DNA of 64,000 nucleotides from Pedococcus dokdonensis (lineage in GTDB: Bacteria > Actinomycetota > Actinomycetes > Actinomycetales > Dermatophilaceae): NCBI RefSeq assembly GCF_900104525.1, contig NZ_LT629711.1:1798001-1862000 (forward strand), read 5' to 3'. The position numbers and the translations under genes are program-made. Positions 52,978 to 62,403 of the stretch are shown piece after piece (the first letter of the stretch is position 1; every line of letters starts with the position of its first letter). The notes under the pieces are model-generated. The model was given only the letters and a program-made list of their open reading frames with translations. It was not told the origin of the DNA and ran no database searches.

Positions 52978-55134
52978 ATGTCGCCCGCCACGCGTCCGCG
53001 TGACCTTCCTCCCACCCTGGGCATGACCCTCGTCGACGGTGGCGCCGAGTTCGCCGTCTACGCAGGTCATGCCGACTCGGTGGACGTCTGCCTCTTCGAC
53101 ACGGGTGACCACGAGGGCCGTTCGGAGCGTCGCGTCCCGTTGACCGAGCGCACCCACGGCATCTGGTACGGCTTCCTGCCCGGGGTCGGGCCCGGCCAGC
53201 GGTACGGCCTCCGCGCGGACGGTCCGTGGCGCCCGGCCGAGGGCCTGCGCTACAACCCCGCGAAGCTGCTGCTCGACCCCTACGCCCGCGCCGTCGAGGG
53301 CGAGGTCTCGTGGACGCCGGCGGTGTTCGCGCACCGCGTCGACGACCGCCTCAAGGGTGACGACCTCGTGCGCAGCGGCAAGGACAGCGCCGGATCCGTG
53401 CCGCGCTGCGTCGTCGTGGACGAGTCCTTCGACTGGGGCGACGACCAGCCCCCGCACACCCCGCTGGCTGACACGGTGGTCTACGAGGCCCACGTGCGCA
53501 GCCTCACCATGCAGCACCCGGAAGTGCCCCAGCACCTGCGTGGCACGTATGCCGGCCTGTGCCACCCGTCCGTGATCGCGCACCTCAAGGCGCTGGGCGT
53601 GACCGCGGTGGAGCTGCTCCCCGTGCAGGCGTTCGCCTCGGAGCCGGAGGTGGTCCAGCGCGGCCTGACGAACTACTGGGGCTACAACACGCTGGGCTTC
53701 TTCGCCCCCCACTCGCTCTACGCCTCCACCGACGACCCCCAGGGCGCGCTGGACGAGTTCAAGGGGATGGTGCGGCTGCTGCACGCCGAGGGCATCGAGG
53801 TGCTGCTCGACGTCGTCTACAACCACACCGCCGAACAGTCGGGTCGCACGGGGGCGTCGCTGTCGTGGCGCGGACTCGACAACCGGGCCTACTACCGGCT
53901 GGACGAGCGTGGCCAGGACATCGATGTGACCGGCTGCGGCAACACCCTCGACCTGCGGCACGCGATGGTCTGTCGGATGGTGCTCGACTCGTTGCGCTAC
54001 TGGGTGAACGAGTGCCACGTCGACGGCTTCCGGTTCGACCTCGCCGTCGCCCTGGGGCGGGGGCAGAACGACGACTACGACCCCAACCACCCGTTCCTCG
54101 TGGCGCTGCGCACCGACCCGGTGCTGTCGCGGGTGAAGCTCATCGCCGAGCCGTGGGACGTCGGGATGCACGGCTGGCGCACCGGCCAGTTCCCCCCGCC
54201 GTTCACCGAGTGGAACGACCGGTTCCGCGACTCGGTGCGCACCTTCTGGCTCGACGACCTCAAGGCCCAGTCCGCCGGCCACCACCAGGGGCACGGCGTG
54301 CGCGAGCTCGCCACCCGGATGGCTGGGTCGCAGGACCTCTTCGGGTCGCGCGACCGCGGACCGGTCGCCTCGGTGAACTTCGTGGCCGCGCACGACGGCT
54401 TCACGACGAGTGACCTCACCCGCTACAACGCCAAGCACAACGGCCCCAACGGCGAGGGCAACCGCGACGGCAGCGACAACAACCGCTCGTGGAACCACGG
54501 TGTCGAGGGCCCGGACACCGGCCTCGCGGAGCCCGAGGTCGAGGAGGTCAGGCGCCGGTCGGTCCGCAACCTGCTCGGCGCGACCCTGCTCGCGACCGGA
54601 GTCCCGATGCTCAACGCCGGCGACGAGTTCGGCCGCAGCCAGGGCGGCAACAACAACCCCTACTGCCAGGACAACGAGACCTCGTGGTTCGACTGGGACC
54701 TCGACCCGTGGCAGCAGGACCTGCTCGCGACGACCCGGTTCCTCACTCGGCTGCGGGCCGACCACCCCGTGCTGCGCCAGCGCACCTTCTTCACCGGGCG
54801 CGAGGTGCACGAGGACGGTTCGACCGACCTCGCGTGGTTCGACCTCGACGGCGCGACGATGGAGAACGGTCGCTGGGAGGACCCGGCCACCCGCACCCTG
54901 CAGATGCTGCTCAACGGCGCCTGGGTCGGACACGCCTCCCTGCTCGTGGTGCTGCACGGCTCGCCCGAGGCCGGCAAGGTGACCCTGCCGACGGTGCCCG
55001 GGCTCACGGCATACCAGCTGCTCTGGGACTCGACCGACGAGCGACCCGGCGCGCCCGGGGAGCTCACCCTCCCCGGCCCGGTCGAGGTCGGCCCCACCTG
55101 CATCCGGGTCTACCGGGCAGCGGACCCGACCTGA
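52978..55134 (+). CDS. glgX: Glycogen debranching enzyme GlgX (isoamylase type)
   Basis: The 718-residue enzyme has a CBM48 domain (GMTLVDGGAEFAVYAGHADS; GIWYGFLPGVGPGQRYGLRA) and a GH13 barrel. Catalytic residues by codon position are Asp354 (VDGFRFDLAVALG), Glu391 (KLIAEPWDVG) and Asp473 (AAHDGFTTSDL). It cleaves alpha-1,6 branches in glycogen. Length matches GlgX (about 700). Its neighbours with GH57 and transferase genes suggest a glucan-metabolism neighbourhood. GDNNRSWNHG-type segments near 500 and the C-terminal beta domain are complete. The ATG appears leaderless. Confidence 0.95.
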   Translation: MSPATRPRDLPPTLGMTLVDGGAEFAVYAGHADSVDVCLFDTGDHEGRSERRVPLTERTHGIWYGFLPGVGPGQRYGLRADGPWRPAEGLRYNPAKLLLDPYARAVEGEVSWTPAVFAHRVDDRLKGDDLVRSGKDSAGSVPRCVVVDESFDWGDDQPPHTPLADTVVYEAHVRSLTMQHPEVPQHLRGTYAGLCHPSVIAHLKALGVTAVELLPVQAFASEPEVVQRGLTNYWGYNTLGFFAPHSLYASTDDPQGALDEFKGMVRLLHAEGIEVLLDVVYNHTAEQSGRTGASLSWRGLDNRAYYRLDERGQDIDVTGCGNTLDLRHAMVCRMVLDSLRYWVNECHVDGFRFDLAVALGRGQNDDYDPNHPFLVALRTDPVLSRVKLIAEPWDVGMHGWRTGQFPPPFTEWNDRFRDSVRTFWLDDLKAQSAGHHQGHGVRELATRMAGSQDLFGSRDRGPVASVNFVAAHDGFTTSDLTRYNAKHNGPNGEGNRDGSDNNRSWNHGVEGPDTGLAEPEVEEVRRRSVRNLLGATLLATGVPMLNAGDEFGRSQGGNNNPYCQDNETSWFDWDLDPWQQDLLATTRFLTRLRADHPVLRQRTFFTGREVHEDGSTDLAWFDLDGATMENGRWEDPATRTLQMLLNGAWVGHASLLVVLHGSPEAGKVTLPTVPGLTAYQLLWDSTDERPGAPGELTLPGPVEVGPTCIRVYRAADPT

Positions 55135-55138
55135 CCGG

Positions 55139-56653
55139 CTAGTCCGCCGGCGGGCCGAACCACCGCGCCAGGGCCGCGTCGAGCCCGTCCGCAGTGCCCT
55201 CGCCGACCCAGGCGACGTGGCCGTCGGGCCGGACCAGCACCGCACGGGGGGTCGGGACCGGTCCGATCACCGGGAGCACCCAGTCGTCGGAGGTCTCGGC
55301 ACGGACCACGTCGACCCGGTCCCGCCAGCGCGTCACGTCGAGGACGCCCGGCTCGCCCAGGTCGAGCAGCACCGGGCGCGCGGCGTGGAGCAGCTCGAAG
55401 GCACGGCGTGGTCCGTTCGCGGTCACGAGGTCGAGGTCGGGCACCCGCCGGCCGAGCAGCGGATGTCCCTCGCCGCCTCCGGCACCGAGGTCGTAGGCGA
55501 CGTCCAGGCCGGACAGCAGCCCGGCGAGCTGGGCCCGCGGACCCGGCGAGCCCAGCACCTCGGCGAAGGTGGCGCGGACGGCCTCGGTGCGGGCGTCGCC
55601 CTTCTGGAGCAGCGCCTGCGTCACGACGTTGTGCAGGACCCGGGCGGTCGCCGGGTGCCGCTCGGTGAAGTAGGTGTCGAGCAGGTCCGGCTGGGCGACA
55701 CCGTGGGCGACCTGGGCGAGCTTCCAGCCGAGGTTCACGGCGTCCTGGACGCCGAGCCCGATGCCCTGGCCACCCGTCGGCGGATGGACGTGGGCCGCGT
55801 CGCCGGCGATGAGCACCCGACCGGACCGGTAGGCCGTGGCCTGCGACGTGGCGTCGGTGAACCTCGAGAGCCAGGCCGGGTCGCGGACCCCGAAGTCGGT
55901 GCCGTAGACGGCGACCAGCGCCGCGCGGAGGTCGGCGGGTGTCGGCTCGGTGGCGGGCCCGAGCTCGCGCTCGGTGACGACGAACCCGACCGTCTGGCCG
56001 TCCACGACGTTGATGCCGTGGATGCCGATGTCGTCCTGGCGCAGGCCCGTGACGGGGTCCTGCGTCACCTCCGCCTCGCCGATCAGGTGGCTTCGAGTCG
56101 CCGGCGCGCCGACCATCTCGAGGCCAGCGGCGCGACGGACGATGCTGCGTCCGCCGTCCGCCCCGACGAGGTATGCCGTGTGCAGCCGCCCGCCGTCCGC
56201 GAGGGCCACGTCCACCCCGGCGTCGTCCTGGGTCAGTCCCCGGACCTCGACCCCGAACCGGACCGCGACCCCCAGCTCTGCCACCCACTCGCGCAGGATG
56301 CGTTCGACGTGGCCCTGCGAGAGGCCGAGCGTGTAGTTGTGGCGGGACGGGAGGGCACCGACGTCGAGCGGGATGCCGGCGAAGCTCATGGCCTGAAAGG
56401 TGTTGCCCTCGTTGAGGAACCGCTCGGCGATGCCGCGCTGGTCGAACAGCTCGACGGTACGGGCGTGGAACCCGCGCGCGCGGGTGCCGACCAGGTCTGG
56501 CGTCTGACGGCGCTCGAGGACGACGACCGGCACTCCTGCCAGGGCCAGCTCGCCCGCCAGCATCAGCCCCGTCGGCCCGGCCCCGACCACCGTGACCGGC
56601 GTCGAGCCACCGAGCTGATCACTCACTGCGCTGACGTCACTCGTGTCACTCAT
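55139..56653 (-). CDS. FAD-dependent aromatic monooxygenase (PHBH fold)
   Basis: The 504-residue flavoprotein has the dinucleotide motif VTVVGAGPTGLMLAGELALAG, the DG motif YLVGADGGRSIVRR and the GD motif VLIAGDAAHVHPPTGGQGIG, then a thioredoxin-like C-terminal domain (RAVLVRPDGHVAWVGEGT). Similar enzymes hydroxylate polyketides, phenols, or rifampicin (Rox). The substrate is unknown. The ATG at 56653 has GGGAG 4 to 5 nt upstream; an ORF could begin at 56698. It is convergent with glgX with only 4 bp between stops and is transcribed alone. Confidence 0.9.
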   Translation of the reverse strand: MSDTSDVSAVSDQLGGSTPVTVVGAGPTGLMLAGELALAGVPVVVLERRQTPDLVGTRARGFHARTVELFDQRGIAERFLNEGNTFQAMSFAGIPLDVGALPSRHNYTLGLSQGHVERILREWVAELGVAVRFGVEVRGLTQDDAGVDVALADGGRLHTAYLVGADGGRSIVRRAAGLEMVGAPATRSHLIGEAEVTQDPVTGLRQDDIGIHGINVVDGQTVGFVVTERELGPATEPTPADLRAALVAVYGTDFGVRDPAWLSRFTDATSQATAYRSGRVLIAGDAAHVHPPTGGQGIGLGVQDAVNLGWKLAQVAHGVAQPDLLDTYFTERHPATARVLHNVVTQALLQKGDARTEAVRATFAEVLGSPGPRAQLAGLLSGLDVAYDLGAGGGEGHPLLGRRVPDLDLVTANGPRRAFELLHAARPVLLDLGEPGVLDVTRWRDRVDVVRAETSDDWVLPVIGPVPTPRAVLVRPDGHVAWVGEGTADGLDAALARWFGPPAD

Positions 56654-56881
56654 GGCGCTCCCGATCATGCCAGTCCGGAGTCGTTGCCGGTCGGCCATCG
56701 GTCACGGCACGGTCTCTCGTCGATCACTCCCCGGTCACGCCTCCCGCCCTACGGACACGAAAGACCATCGGCACGGTCACGTCCCGGTAACCATCGCTGC
56801 GCCCGGAAACCATTCGCTCCTACCTTCGGTCCAACGCACATCCGGGGACCTCGCCCCGGGCCGATGCAAGGGGGCACCACG

Positions 56882-58471
56882 ATGGCAGCACCGAGAGTCC
56901 GCAGGGTCGTCAGCACCGTCGCCGTGGCAGCGCTCCTCGCAGCCACCGTCGCGGCGTGCGGGGGCGGAGGCAGCGACGGGGCCTCCGCCGAACGGAACCG
57001 CAACGGGAGCACCTACGGCGGAAAAGCCAATGGCAGCAACGGGAATGGCAACAACGGCAGCGGTCGCCCGCAGCAGGTCCAGCCCGGACCGAACGGGGGT
57101 CAGTACGTCTCCCCTGACGAGCCCATGCCCCCGGACGACGACCGGACCAGCCGCGAGCCGGTCATGACCGATCCCCGCGAGGACGCGCTCTCCACGTTCG
57201 CGCTGGACATCGACACCGGGTCCTACACGCGGTTCCGCGACGCCGTGAACCAGGGCTCCTCGGCCGTCGCCAGCGAGGTGCGCACCGAGGAGTTCGTCAA
57301 CTACTTCGAGCAGGGCTATGCCACTCCCCGCGAGGGTCTCGACGTGAGCATCGACGCAGCCGCACTGCCGTTCCGCGCCGGTCACCGGCTGGTCCGGGTC
57401 GGTGTGAGCAGTGCGGCAGCAGACTCCGAGACCCGGCGCGACGCCGACCTCGTGCTGGTCGTGGACTGCTCGGGGTCGATGAGCCAGGACAACAAGATGG
57501 AGACGACCAAGTCCGCCCTGCACATCCTGACCGGGTCCTTGCGCTCGTCGGATCGCGTTGCGATGGTGTGCTATTCGACCGAGGCGGCGGTCGCCCTCGA
57601 GCCCACTCGTGCGTCCGACCGCCGCGCCATCGACCGGGCGATCGACTCGCTGCACCCCCAGGCGTCGACCAATGCCGAGGCGGGTCTCTCGCTCGGCTAC
57701 GACCTCGCCCAGTCGATGCACGGCGAGGGGCGGATGTCCCGAGTCATCCTGGTCAGCGACGGCGTCGCCAACGTCGGCGCCACCGGCCCCGGGCAGATCC
57801 TCGAACGGATCAGCACGCAGGCCCGCGCCGGCACCAGCCTGATCTCGGTGGGCGTCGGCATCGCGGACTACAACGACCACCTGCTCGAGCAGCTCGCCGA
57901 CCGCGGCGACGGCTGGCACGTCTACATCGACGACGCCACCGAGGCCGAACGGGTCTTCGCCACCGGCCTGACCGGCTCGCTGGTGGTGGCCGGCCGCGAC
58001 GCCAAGGCCCAGGTGGAGTTCGACCCGGCCCAGGTCAAGGGCTACCGGCTGCTCGGGTACGAGAACCGCGACGTGGCCGACCAGGACTTCCGCAACGACG
58101 CCGTCGACGGCGGAGAGGTCTTCGCCGGACACACCACGACCGCCTTGTATGACGTCGAGCTGCGCAACGGAGCCGGCGACGGGTCGTTCGTGACGGCCAC
58201 GGTGCGCTACCAGGACGACCGTGGACGTCCGGTCGAGCGCACCCGCCAGCTGCGCGACTCGGAGTGCGCGCGCCGGCTCGACCAGGCGTCACCGCGGCTG
58301 CGCCAGGACCTGGTCGTCGCCATGCTGGCCGACCACCTCACCGACGGCCCGTGGTCCGGATGGGTCAGCGCCGACACGCTGCGCGAAGAGGCTGCCGCCC
58401 TGCCCGACCTGCTGGACGGGGACAACGACGTCGCCGAGCTGGCCCGGCTCGTCGACCAGGCCACGACCTGA
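56882..58471 (+). CDS. von Willebrand factor A domain lipoprotein (YfbK/DUF3520-like)
   Basis: The 529-residue protein has a lipoprotein signal (LLAATVAACGGGG, Cys26), a Gly/Asn-rich linker (residues about 28-70), an N-terminal vWF-like domain (LSTFALDIDTGSYTRFRDAV; EEFVNYFEQGYATP), a vWA domain with MIDAS DCSGSMS and a later Thr/Asp site, and a C-terminal DUF3520 domain (GYRLLGYENRDVADQDFRND). It is anchored outside the cell and should bind partners through a metal ion; function unknown. AAGGGGG about 8 nt before the ATG at 56882 supports this start. Confidence 0.92.
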   Translation: MAAPRVRRVVSTVAVAALLAATVAACGGGGSDGASAERNRNGSTYGGKANGSNGNGNNGSGRPQQVQPGPNGGQYVSPDEPMPPDDDRTSREPVMTDPREDALSTFALDIDTGSYTRFRDAVNQGSSAVASEVRTEEFVNYFEQGYATPREGLDVSIDAAALPFRAGHRLVRVGVSSAAADSETRRDADLVLVVDCSGSMSQDNKMETTKSALHILTGSLRSSDRVAMVCYSTEAAVALEPTRASDRRAIDRAIDSLHPQASTNAEAGLSLGYDLAQSMHGEGRMSRVILVSDGVANVGATGPGQILERISTQARAGTSLISVGVGIADYNDHLLEQLADRGDGWHVYIDDATEAERVFATGLTGSLVVAGRDAKAQVEFDPAQVKGYRLLGYENRDVADQDFRNDAVDGGEVFAGHTTTALYDVELRNGAGDGSFVTATVRYQDDRGRPVERTRQLRDSECARRLDQASPRLRQDLVVAMLADHLTDGPWSGWVSADTLREEAAALPDLLDGDNDVAELARLVDQATT

Positions 58472-58583
58472 TCGACGTGCGGCACGGTGGCCCGGCCCGA
58501 ACGGGGCGGGGCGACCGCGCCGAGCCGACCGCCTGGACCCCGGCCGCGCCCGAAAACCTCGGCAGCGCCGTCGGGGTCCTCGG

Positions 58584-58589
58584 TAGCCT
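58584..58589 (+). promoter_or_regulatory. -10 box of the leaderless phosphotransferase gene
   Basis: TAGCCT lies seven bases before the ATG at 58597, with no ribosome site. Confidence 0.55.
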
Positions 58590-58596
58590 CCCCCGG

Positions 58597-59646
58597 ATGA
58601 GCCCAGCCCACGACCAGGTCACCGACCCAGCCCACGACCAGGTCACCGACCCAGCCCACGACCAGGTCACCGACCCAGCCCACGACCAGGTCAGCGACCG
58701 AGCCAGCGAGGCGGCGGCGGACCTCGGGCCGGCGCCGCAGCGGCTGACCGTGACCGTCGAGGACGTGAGCCGGCTGGTGGCGGGGCAGTTCCCGCAGTGG
58801 TCGCACCTGCCGGTCGCCCCTGTCGTCCGGGGTGGCTGGGACAACGTCACCTTCCACCTCGGGGACGACCTGCTGGTGCGGCTGCCGAGCGCGACTCCCT
58901 ACTCCCTCGCCGTCGAGAAGGAGCACCGCTGGCTGCCGGCCCTCGCAGCGCAGCTTCCCGTCCGGATCCCCACGCCCAGAGGGCTCGGCCGTCCGACCGA
59001 CGACTACCCGCTGCCCTGGTCGGTCTACGGCTGGATCGCCGGCACACGACCGTCGCGGGCCCACCTCGCCGACCCGGTCGGGCTCGCCGACGACCTGGCC
59101 GGGTTCCTCGTGGCCCTGCGCGCGGTCGACCCCACCGGCGGACCGCGGCCCGGCGTGCACAACTGGTACCGCGGCGGCTCGCTGCGCACCTTCGACGACA
59201 TCGCCCGACGCGCGATGGCCGACCTCGACGGCGAGCTCGACGTCGTGCTCGTGACCGAGGCCTGGGAGGACTCCCTCGCTGCGCCCTGGGATGGCGTGGA
59301 CACGTGGTTCCACGGCGACGTCGCCGACGGGAACCTCCTCGTCGACGAGCAGGGCCGGCTCGTCGGCGTCATCGACTTCGGGACCTGCGGCGTGGGCGAC
59401 CCCTCCTGTGACCTGGCGATCGCCTGGACCCTGCTCGACAAACCCGGTCGGCGGCTCTTGCGCGACCGGCTCGCCGTCGACGACGCGTCGTGGGCGCGCG
59501 GACGCGGCTGGGCCCTGTGGAAGGCGCTGCAGAACCTGTCGGGGGCCCTCGCCGACGGTGACCCCGGGGACGACGCCGACGACGCCGAGGTGGTCCAGCT
59601 CCGTGAGATCGTGACCGCCATCGTGGACGATTACTCCAGGAGCTGA
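58597..59646 (+). CDS. Aminoglycoside phosphotransferase family protein
   Basis: A 349-residue APH-fold kinase. After a 33-residue repeat tail (four PAHDQVTD units), the kinase part starts GGWDNVTFHLGDDLLVRLPS; the Brenner motif is TWFHGDVADGNLLVDEQ and the DFG-like motif is GVIDFGTCGVGDPSCDLA. It should phosphorylate a small molecule; resistance to aminoglycosides is only one possibility, and housekeeping members are common. The last 16 bp overlap the 3' end of the convergent HNH gene. The mRNA appears leaderless. Confidence 0.88.
   Translation: MSPAHDQVTDPAHDQVTDPAHDQVTDPAHDQVSDRASEAAADLGPAPQRLTVTVEDVSRLVAGQFPQWSHLPVAPVVRGGWDNVTFHLGDDLLVRLPSATPYSLAVEKEHRWLPALAAQLPVRIPTPRGLGRPTDDYPLPWSVYGWIAGTRPSRAHLADPVGLADDLAGFLVALRAVDPTGGPRPGVHNWYRGGSLRTFDDIARRAMADLDGELDVVLVTEAWEDSLAAPWDGVDTWFHGDVADGNLLVDEQGRLVGVIDFGTCGVGDPSCDLAIAWTLLDKPGRRLLRDRLAVDDASWARGRGWALWKALQNLSGALADGDPGDDADDAEVVQLREIVTAIVDDYSRS
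58603..58698 (+). repeat. Four 24-bp in-frame coding repeats (PAHDQVTD)
   Basis: Units at 58603-58626, 58627-58650, 58651-58674 and 58675-58698 each encode PAHDQVTD; the last encodes SD. They lie right after the start codon of the phosphotransferase gene and are nearly identical, indicating recent expansion. Confidence 0.95.
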
Positions 59647-60956
59647 GCCGGACTGCCGCGCTCCCGGGTGAGCCAGTGGTCGTAGGCGCCGACGGTGAGG
59701 TCCCACTGCACGCGGGCAGCGCCGGTGTCGGTGTGGTCGACGAGCTGGGCGTGGTAGCCGTGCCGGTGGACGATGGTGTGGTGTCGCCCGCACAGCAGCG
59801 CGGCGTTCGACAGGTCAGTGGCGCCGCCGTCGGCCCAGTGCTGCAGGTGGTGCCCGTCGCACCAGGACGCGGGGACGGTGCAGTCGGGGTAGGTGCATCC
59901 TCCGTCGCGCAACCACATCGCCCTGAGCTGGGCCGAGCTGAACAGGCGAAACCGGCGGCCCAGGTCCAGGAGCTGCCGGTCCGTGCCGAGGACGACCGGG
60001 ATGACTCCTGCGTCGCACGCGACCCGGCGGGCATCCTCGGGAGCGATCAGCGTCCCCGCCGCGCCCGACGCCACCACCGTGGCGGAGCTCGTGCGCTGCA
60101 CCAGGTCGTCGAGGGCGACGGTGACGAACAGCTCGGCCTTCGGCGTGGTCGCGACCCCGTCAGCGGATGCGACGCCACGCCGGACCACCTCGAGCAGGGC
60201 GTCCATCCGCCGCTGCCCGGACGGGCGCAGGTCGGGTGCACCGTCGACCGGACGTGGTGCGGACAGGCCCTGCACGGCGGCCTCGATCACCGCCATCGCT
60301 TCGGCGTCGACGACCATCGTGTACTCGAACAACCCGTCGCCCGCCGAGCCACCGCCGGCAGGACCCCACACCCCGCTGGGCTGCGACAGGCACCGCAGCT
60401 CACGGACCCGGTCGGCGTCGGCCTGGAGCTCCCCAGGCTGCCCGTACCTCGCGACCAGCCGCTCCCGCAGCCCGCGGACGTCCTTCGGCCGGCCCCACGA
60501 CGCGACCTCGACCAGTCCCGCCAGCACCGCGGGCTCGGCGCCGTCGGCCAGCCGCGGGGCGAGCCGGTCCAGCTCCTCGACCACCACCTGGGCGGTCACC
60601 AACGGCACCCGGCCGGCCCGCACCTCCCTTGTCAGCGCGGCATACCGGTCGTCCGCGGCGGCTTCGGCCACCCGAACGACGCGCGCGGAGCCACCGGCCT
60701 TCAGTGCCGGGGAACGGTCCAGCAGCCACGCCGACGCGCCCGACCGGCCGCTGCCGGCCTCTCCGCGCTCGACCGCCTCGGCCACGGTGTCGACCTGCGC
60801 GGACTCGGCCCGCACCCGCAGCTCGTCCAGCAGGGACGCGAACTCGCCCAGCTGGTCGCCACCAGCGGCCCACAGCTCCCCGTCGATGCCGATCAGCGCC
60901 TCGCACGCAGCCGCCACCGCGGCGCGGCGCGCTCCGAACGTCATCCCCCCAGCCAT
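59631..60956 (-). CDS. DUF222-HNH endonuclease protein
   Basis: The 441-residue protein has the DUF222 region (ELRVRAESAQVDTVAEAVERG, GRVPLVTAQVVVEELDRLAP) and a C-terminal HNH domain: CTYPDCTVPASWCDGHHLQHWADGG, then NAALLCGRHHTIVHRHGY with the zinc Cys and His residues. This family has many copies in actinobacteria; members look like nucleases of unknown biology, sometimes likened to selfish or recombination-related elements. It starts MAGGMTFGARR at 60956 (ATG 60944 is an alternative). No terminal repeats or attachment site flank it. Confidence 0.9.
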   Translation of the reverse strand: MAGGMTFGARRAAVAAACEALIGIDGELWAAGGDQLGEFASLLDELRVRAESAQVDTVAEAVERGEAGSGRSGASAWLLDRSPALKAGGSARVVRVAEAAADDRYAALTREVRAGRVPLVTAQVVVEELDRLAPRLADGAEPAVLAGLVEVASWGRPKDVRGLRERLVARYGQPGELQADADRVRELRCLSQPSGVWGPAGGGSAGDGLFEYTMVVDAEAMAVIEAAVQGLSAPRPVDGAPDLRPSGQRRMDALLEVVRRGVASADGVATTPKAELFVTVALDDLVQRTSSATVVASGAAGTLIAPEDARRVACDAGVIPVVLGTDRQLLDLGRRFRLFSSAQLRAMWLRDGGCTYPDCTVPASWCDGHHLQHWADGGATDLSNAALLCGRHHTIVHRHGYHAQLVDHTDTGAARVQWDLTVGAYDHWLTRERGSPAQLLE

Positions 60957-61106
60957 GCACCAAACCTACACGGCACCCCTGACAGCCCGGTGATGCCGAA
61001 TTCCCTTGGCAGACAATCGAATACGGTGCCGATACGGCATCAGTTGTCAACAGGCGCACGCAGCCCAGCCACCCATCCACAGGTGGCGTCTGGCAGGATC
61101 ACGAAC

Positions 61107-61943
61107 GTGCTGAGAGTGACGGTTCGTGGGGGCGGCCTGCGCCGCACCGTGCTCGGTTCGGGCGAGACCCTGCTCGTGGGCCGCGCGCCGGCGACCGTCC
61201 TCGCCGAGAGCGACGCCGTCGACCAGCTGCGTCACACCACCCTCGAGCTGCCTGACGCGGCAGCCCACGTCTCCCGGGTGGTCGCCGAGGTGGTCGTCGG
61301 CGAGGAGGTGGTGCGGCTGCGCTGGCACGGCTCCACCGAGGCCCAGCTGTCGAGCCTCTTCGACGCGCCGGGCGGCGCCCGCCGGGTGGCCCTCGGCACC
61401 GGCATGTCCGCGCTCCTCGACGAGGGCGAGAACCAGCTGCTGCTCCTCCGCGGCCGCGCCGACGCGGGTGGCAGCTTCTCCGACCTGACCCTCGACATCG
61501 AGGTCGACCAGCCGGCGCCCGACGAGCAGCCACCCCCGCCGCCACTCCCCCGACCCGTCGACGCGACCGCGACCGCTCCCGCCCCGGGTCTCGAGCCGTG
61601 GTCGAAGGAGTGGTTCGTGGCGCTCGCCCTCGCCGAGCCCTGGCTGACCGGCCTCGACGACTACCCGCGACCGCCGTCGAACCGCGAGATCTACGAGCGG
61701 GTCCGGGAGTGGCACGGCTACGCCTGGAACCTCGAGCGCCCGCAGCGGGTCGACGAGTCCATCCGCGCCGTCGCCGCCCTCGCCTTCGGCGCTGGCGACG
61801 ACCCGTTCACGACCGGCACCGGTCGGGTCCAGAACGTCAGGTATGCCGTGGGGCTGCGAGCCGCCGAGACCCGCCTCGTGACCGCGGCTGACCTTGCAGG
61901 CGTCCGAGCCAAGGCTGCGGCCAGAGGCTTCAAGGAGTCCTGA
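61107..61943 (+). CDS. Hypothetical protein, possible FHA-like N-terminus, T7SS-linked
   Basis: A 278-residue protein I cannot name with certainty. Residues 1-130 are beta-rich (LRVTVRGGGLRRTVLGSGET, LLVGRAPATVLAESD, then TLELPDAAAHVSRVVAEVVV) and look like an FHA-type fold. A Pro-rich linker (PPPPPLPRPVD) follows, then a helical part (SKEWFVALALAEPWLTGLDD, PSNREIYERVREWHGYAWNL) that resembles a winged-helix or similar. FHA proteins are common at type VII secretion loci, and a WXG100-like gene follows 181 bp later. It starts at GTG 61107; a start at GTG 61116 is possible. Confidence 0.6.
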   Translation: MLRVTVRGGGLRRTVLGSGETLLVGRAPATVLAESDAVDQLRHTTLELPDAAAHVSRVVAEVVVGEEVVRLRWHGSTEAQLSSLFDAPGGARRVALGTGMSALLDEGENQLLLLRGRADAGGSFSDLTLDIEVDQPAPDEQPPPPPLPRPVDATATAPAPGLEPWSKEWFVALALAEPWLTGLDDYPRPPSNREIYERVREWHGYAWNLERPQRVDESIRAVAALAFGAGDDPFTTGTGRVQNVRYAVGLRAAETRLVTAADLAGVRAKAAARGFKES

Positions 61944-62124
61944 GGCACGCTTGACATCCGTTGCGCTGCAACGGTTTCGAGCAGATCTCGCGCGCCACGC
62001 CAGACCGTCGGTGCGGCTCTCGAGAAACCGACAAGGTGGAAGTTTCCACCCCACTCGGCACAGACAGCGCCAGTCCGCCCCGCCTACCTTCCTCGTCAAG
62101 CGACACGACGAAGGAGGAGCGACG

Positions 62125-62403
62125 ATGACCTACGACCGCAGCCGGTTCTACGGGATGGACCCCGACGAGGCCGAGCAAGGCTCTCGGCAGATGAACGAGG
62201 GCGCCGCGCAGGTGCGCGGGATGGTGGACCAGATCTCCGCGCTGTTGGGCGAGGTCGTCTGGGAGGGCGCGGACTCGCAGCGCTTCCTCGGCGACTGGGA
62301 CGGCAGCCTCCGCCCCGAGCTCCACCGCGCGATGACGAACCTCCAGCAGAACGCCGACGAGCTCGGTCGCCGGGCGCAGCTGCAGCGGCAGGCGAGCAGC
62401 TGA
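62125..62403 (+). CDS. WXG100-like small protein
   Basis: The 92-residue helical protein has VVWEGADSQRFLGDWDGSLR in the centre, giving the WxG-type turn of WXG100 (ESAT-6-like) proteins between two helices. Such proteins are secreted as dimers by type VII systems or serve as chaperones. AAGGAGG lies 6 nt before the ATG. The next gene starts in the stop codon (TGATG), so the two are coupled. The C-terminal secretion motif YxxxD/E is not obvious, so secretion is uncertain. Confidence 0.8.
   Translation: MTYDRSRFYGMDPDEAEQGSRQMNEGAAQVRGMVDQISALLGEVVWEGADSQRFLGDWDGSLRPELHRAMTNLQQNADELGRRAQLQRQASS

Noticed and set aside
59631..60956. DUF222-HNH gene as part of a mobile element
   Set aside because: No inverted or direct repeats, integrase or transposase flank it. 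The family is common and chromosomal in actinobacteria.
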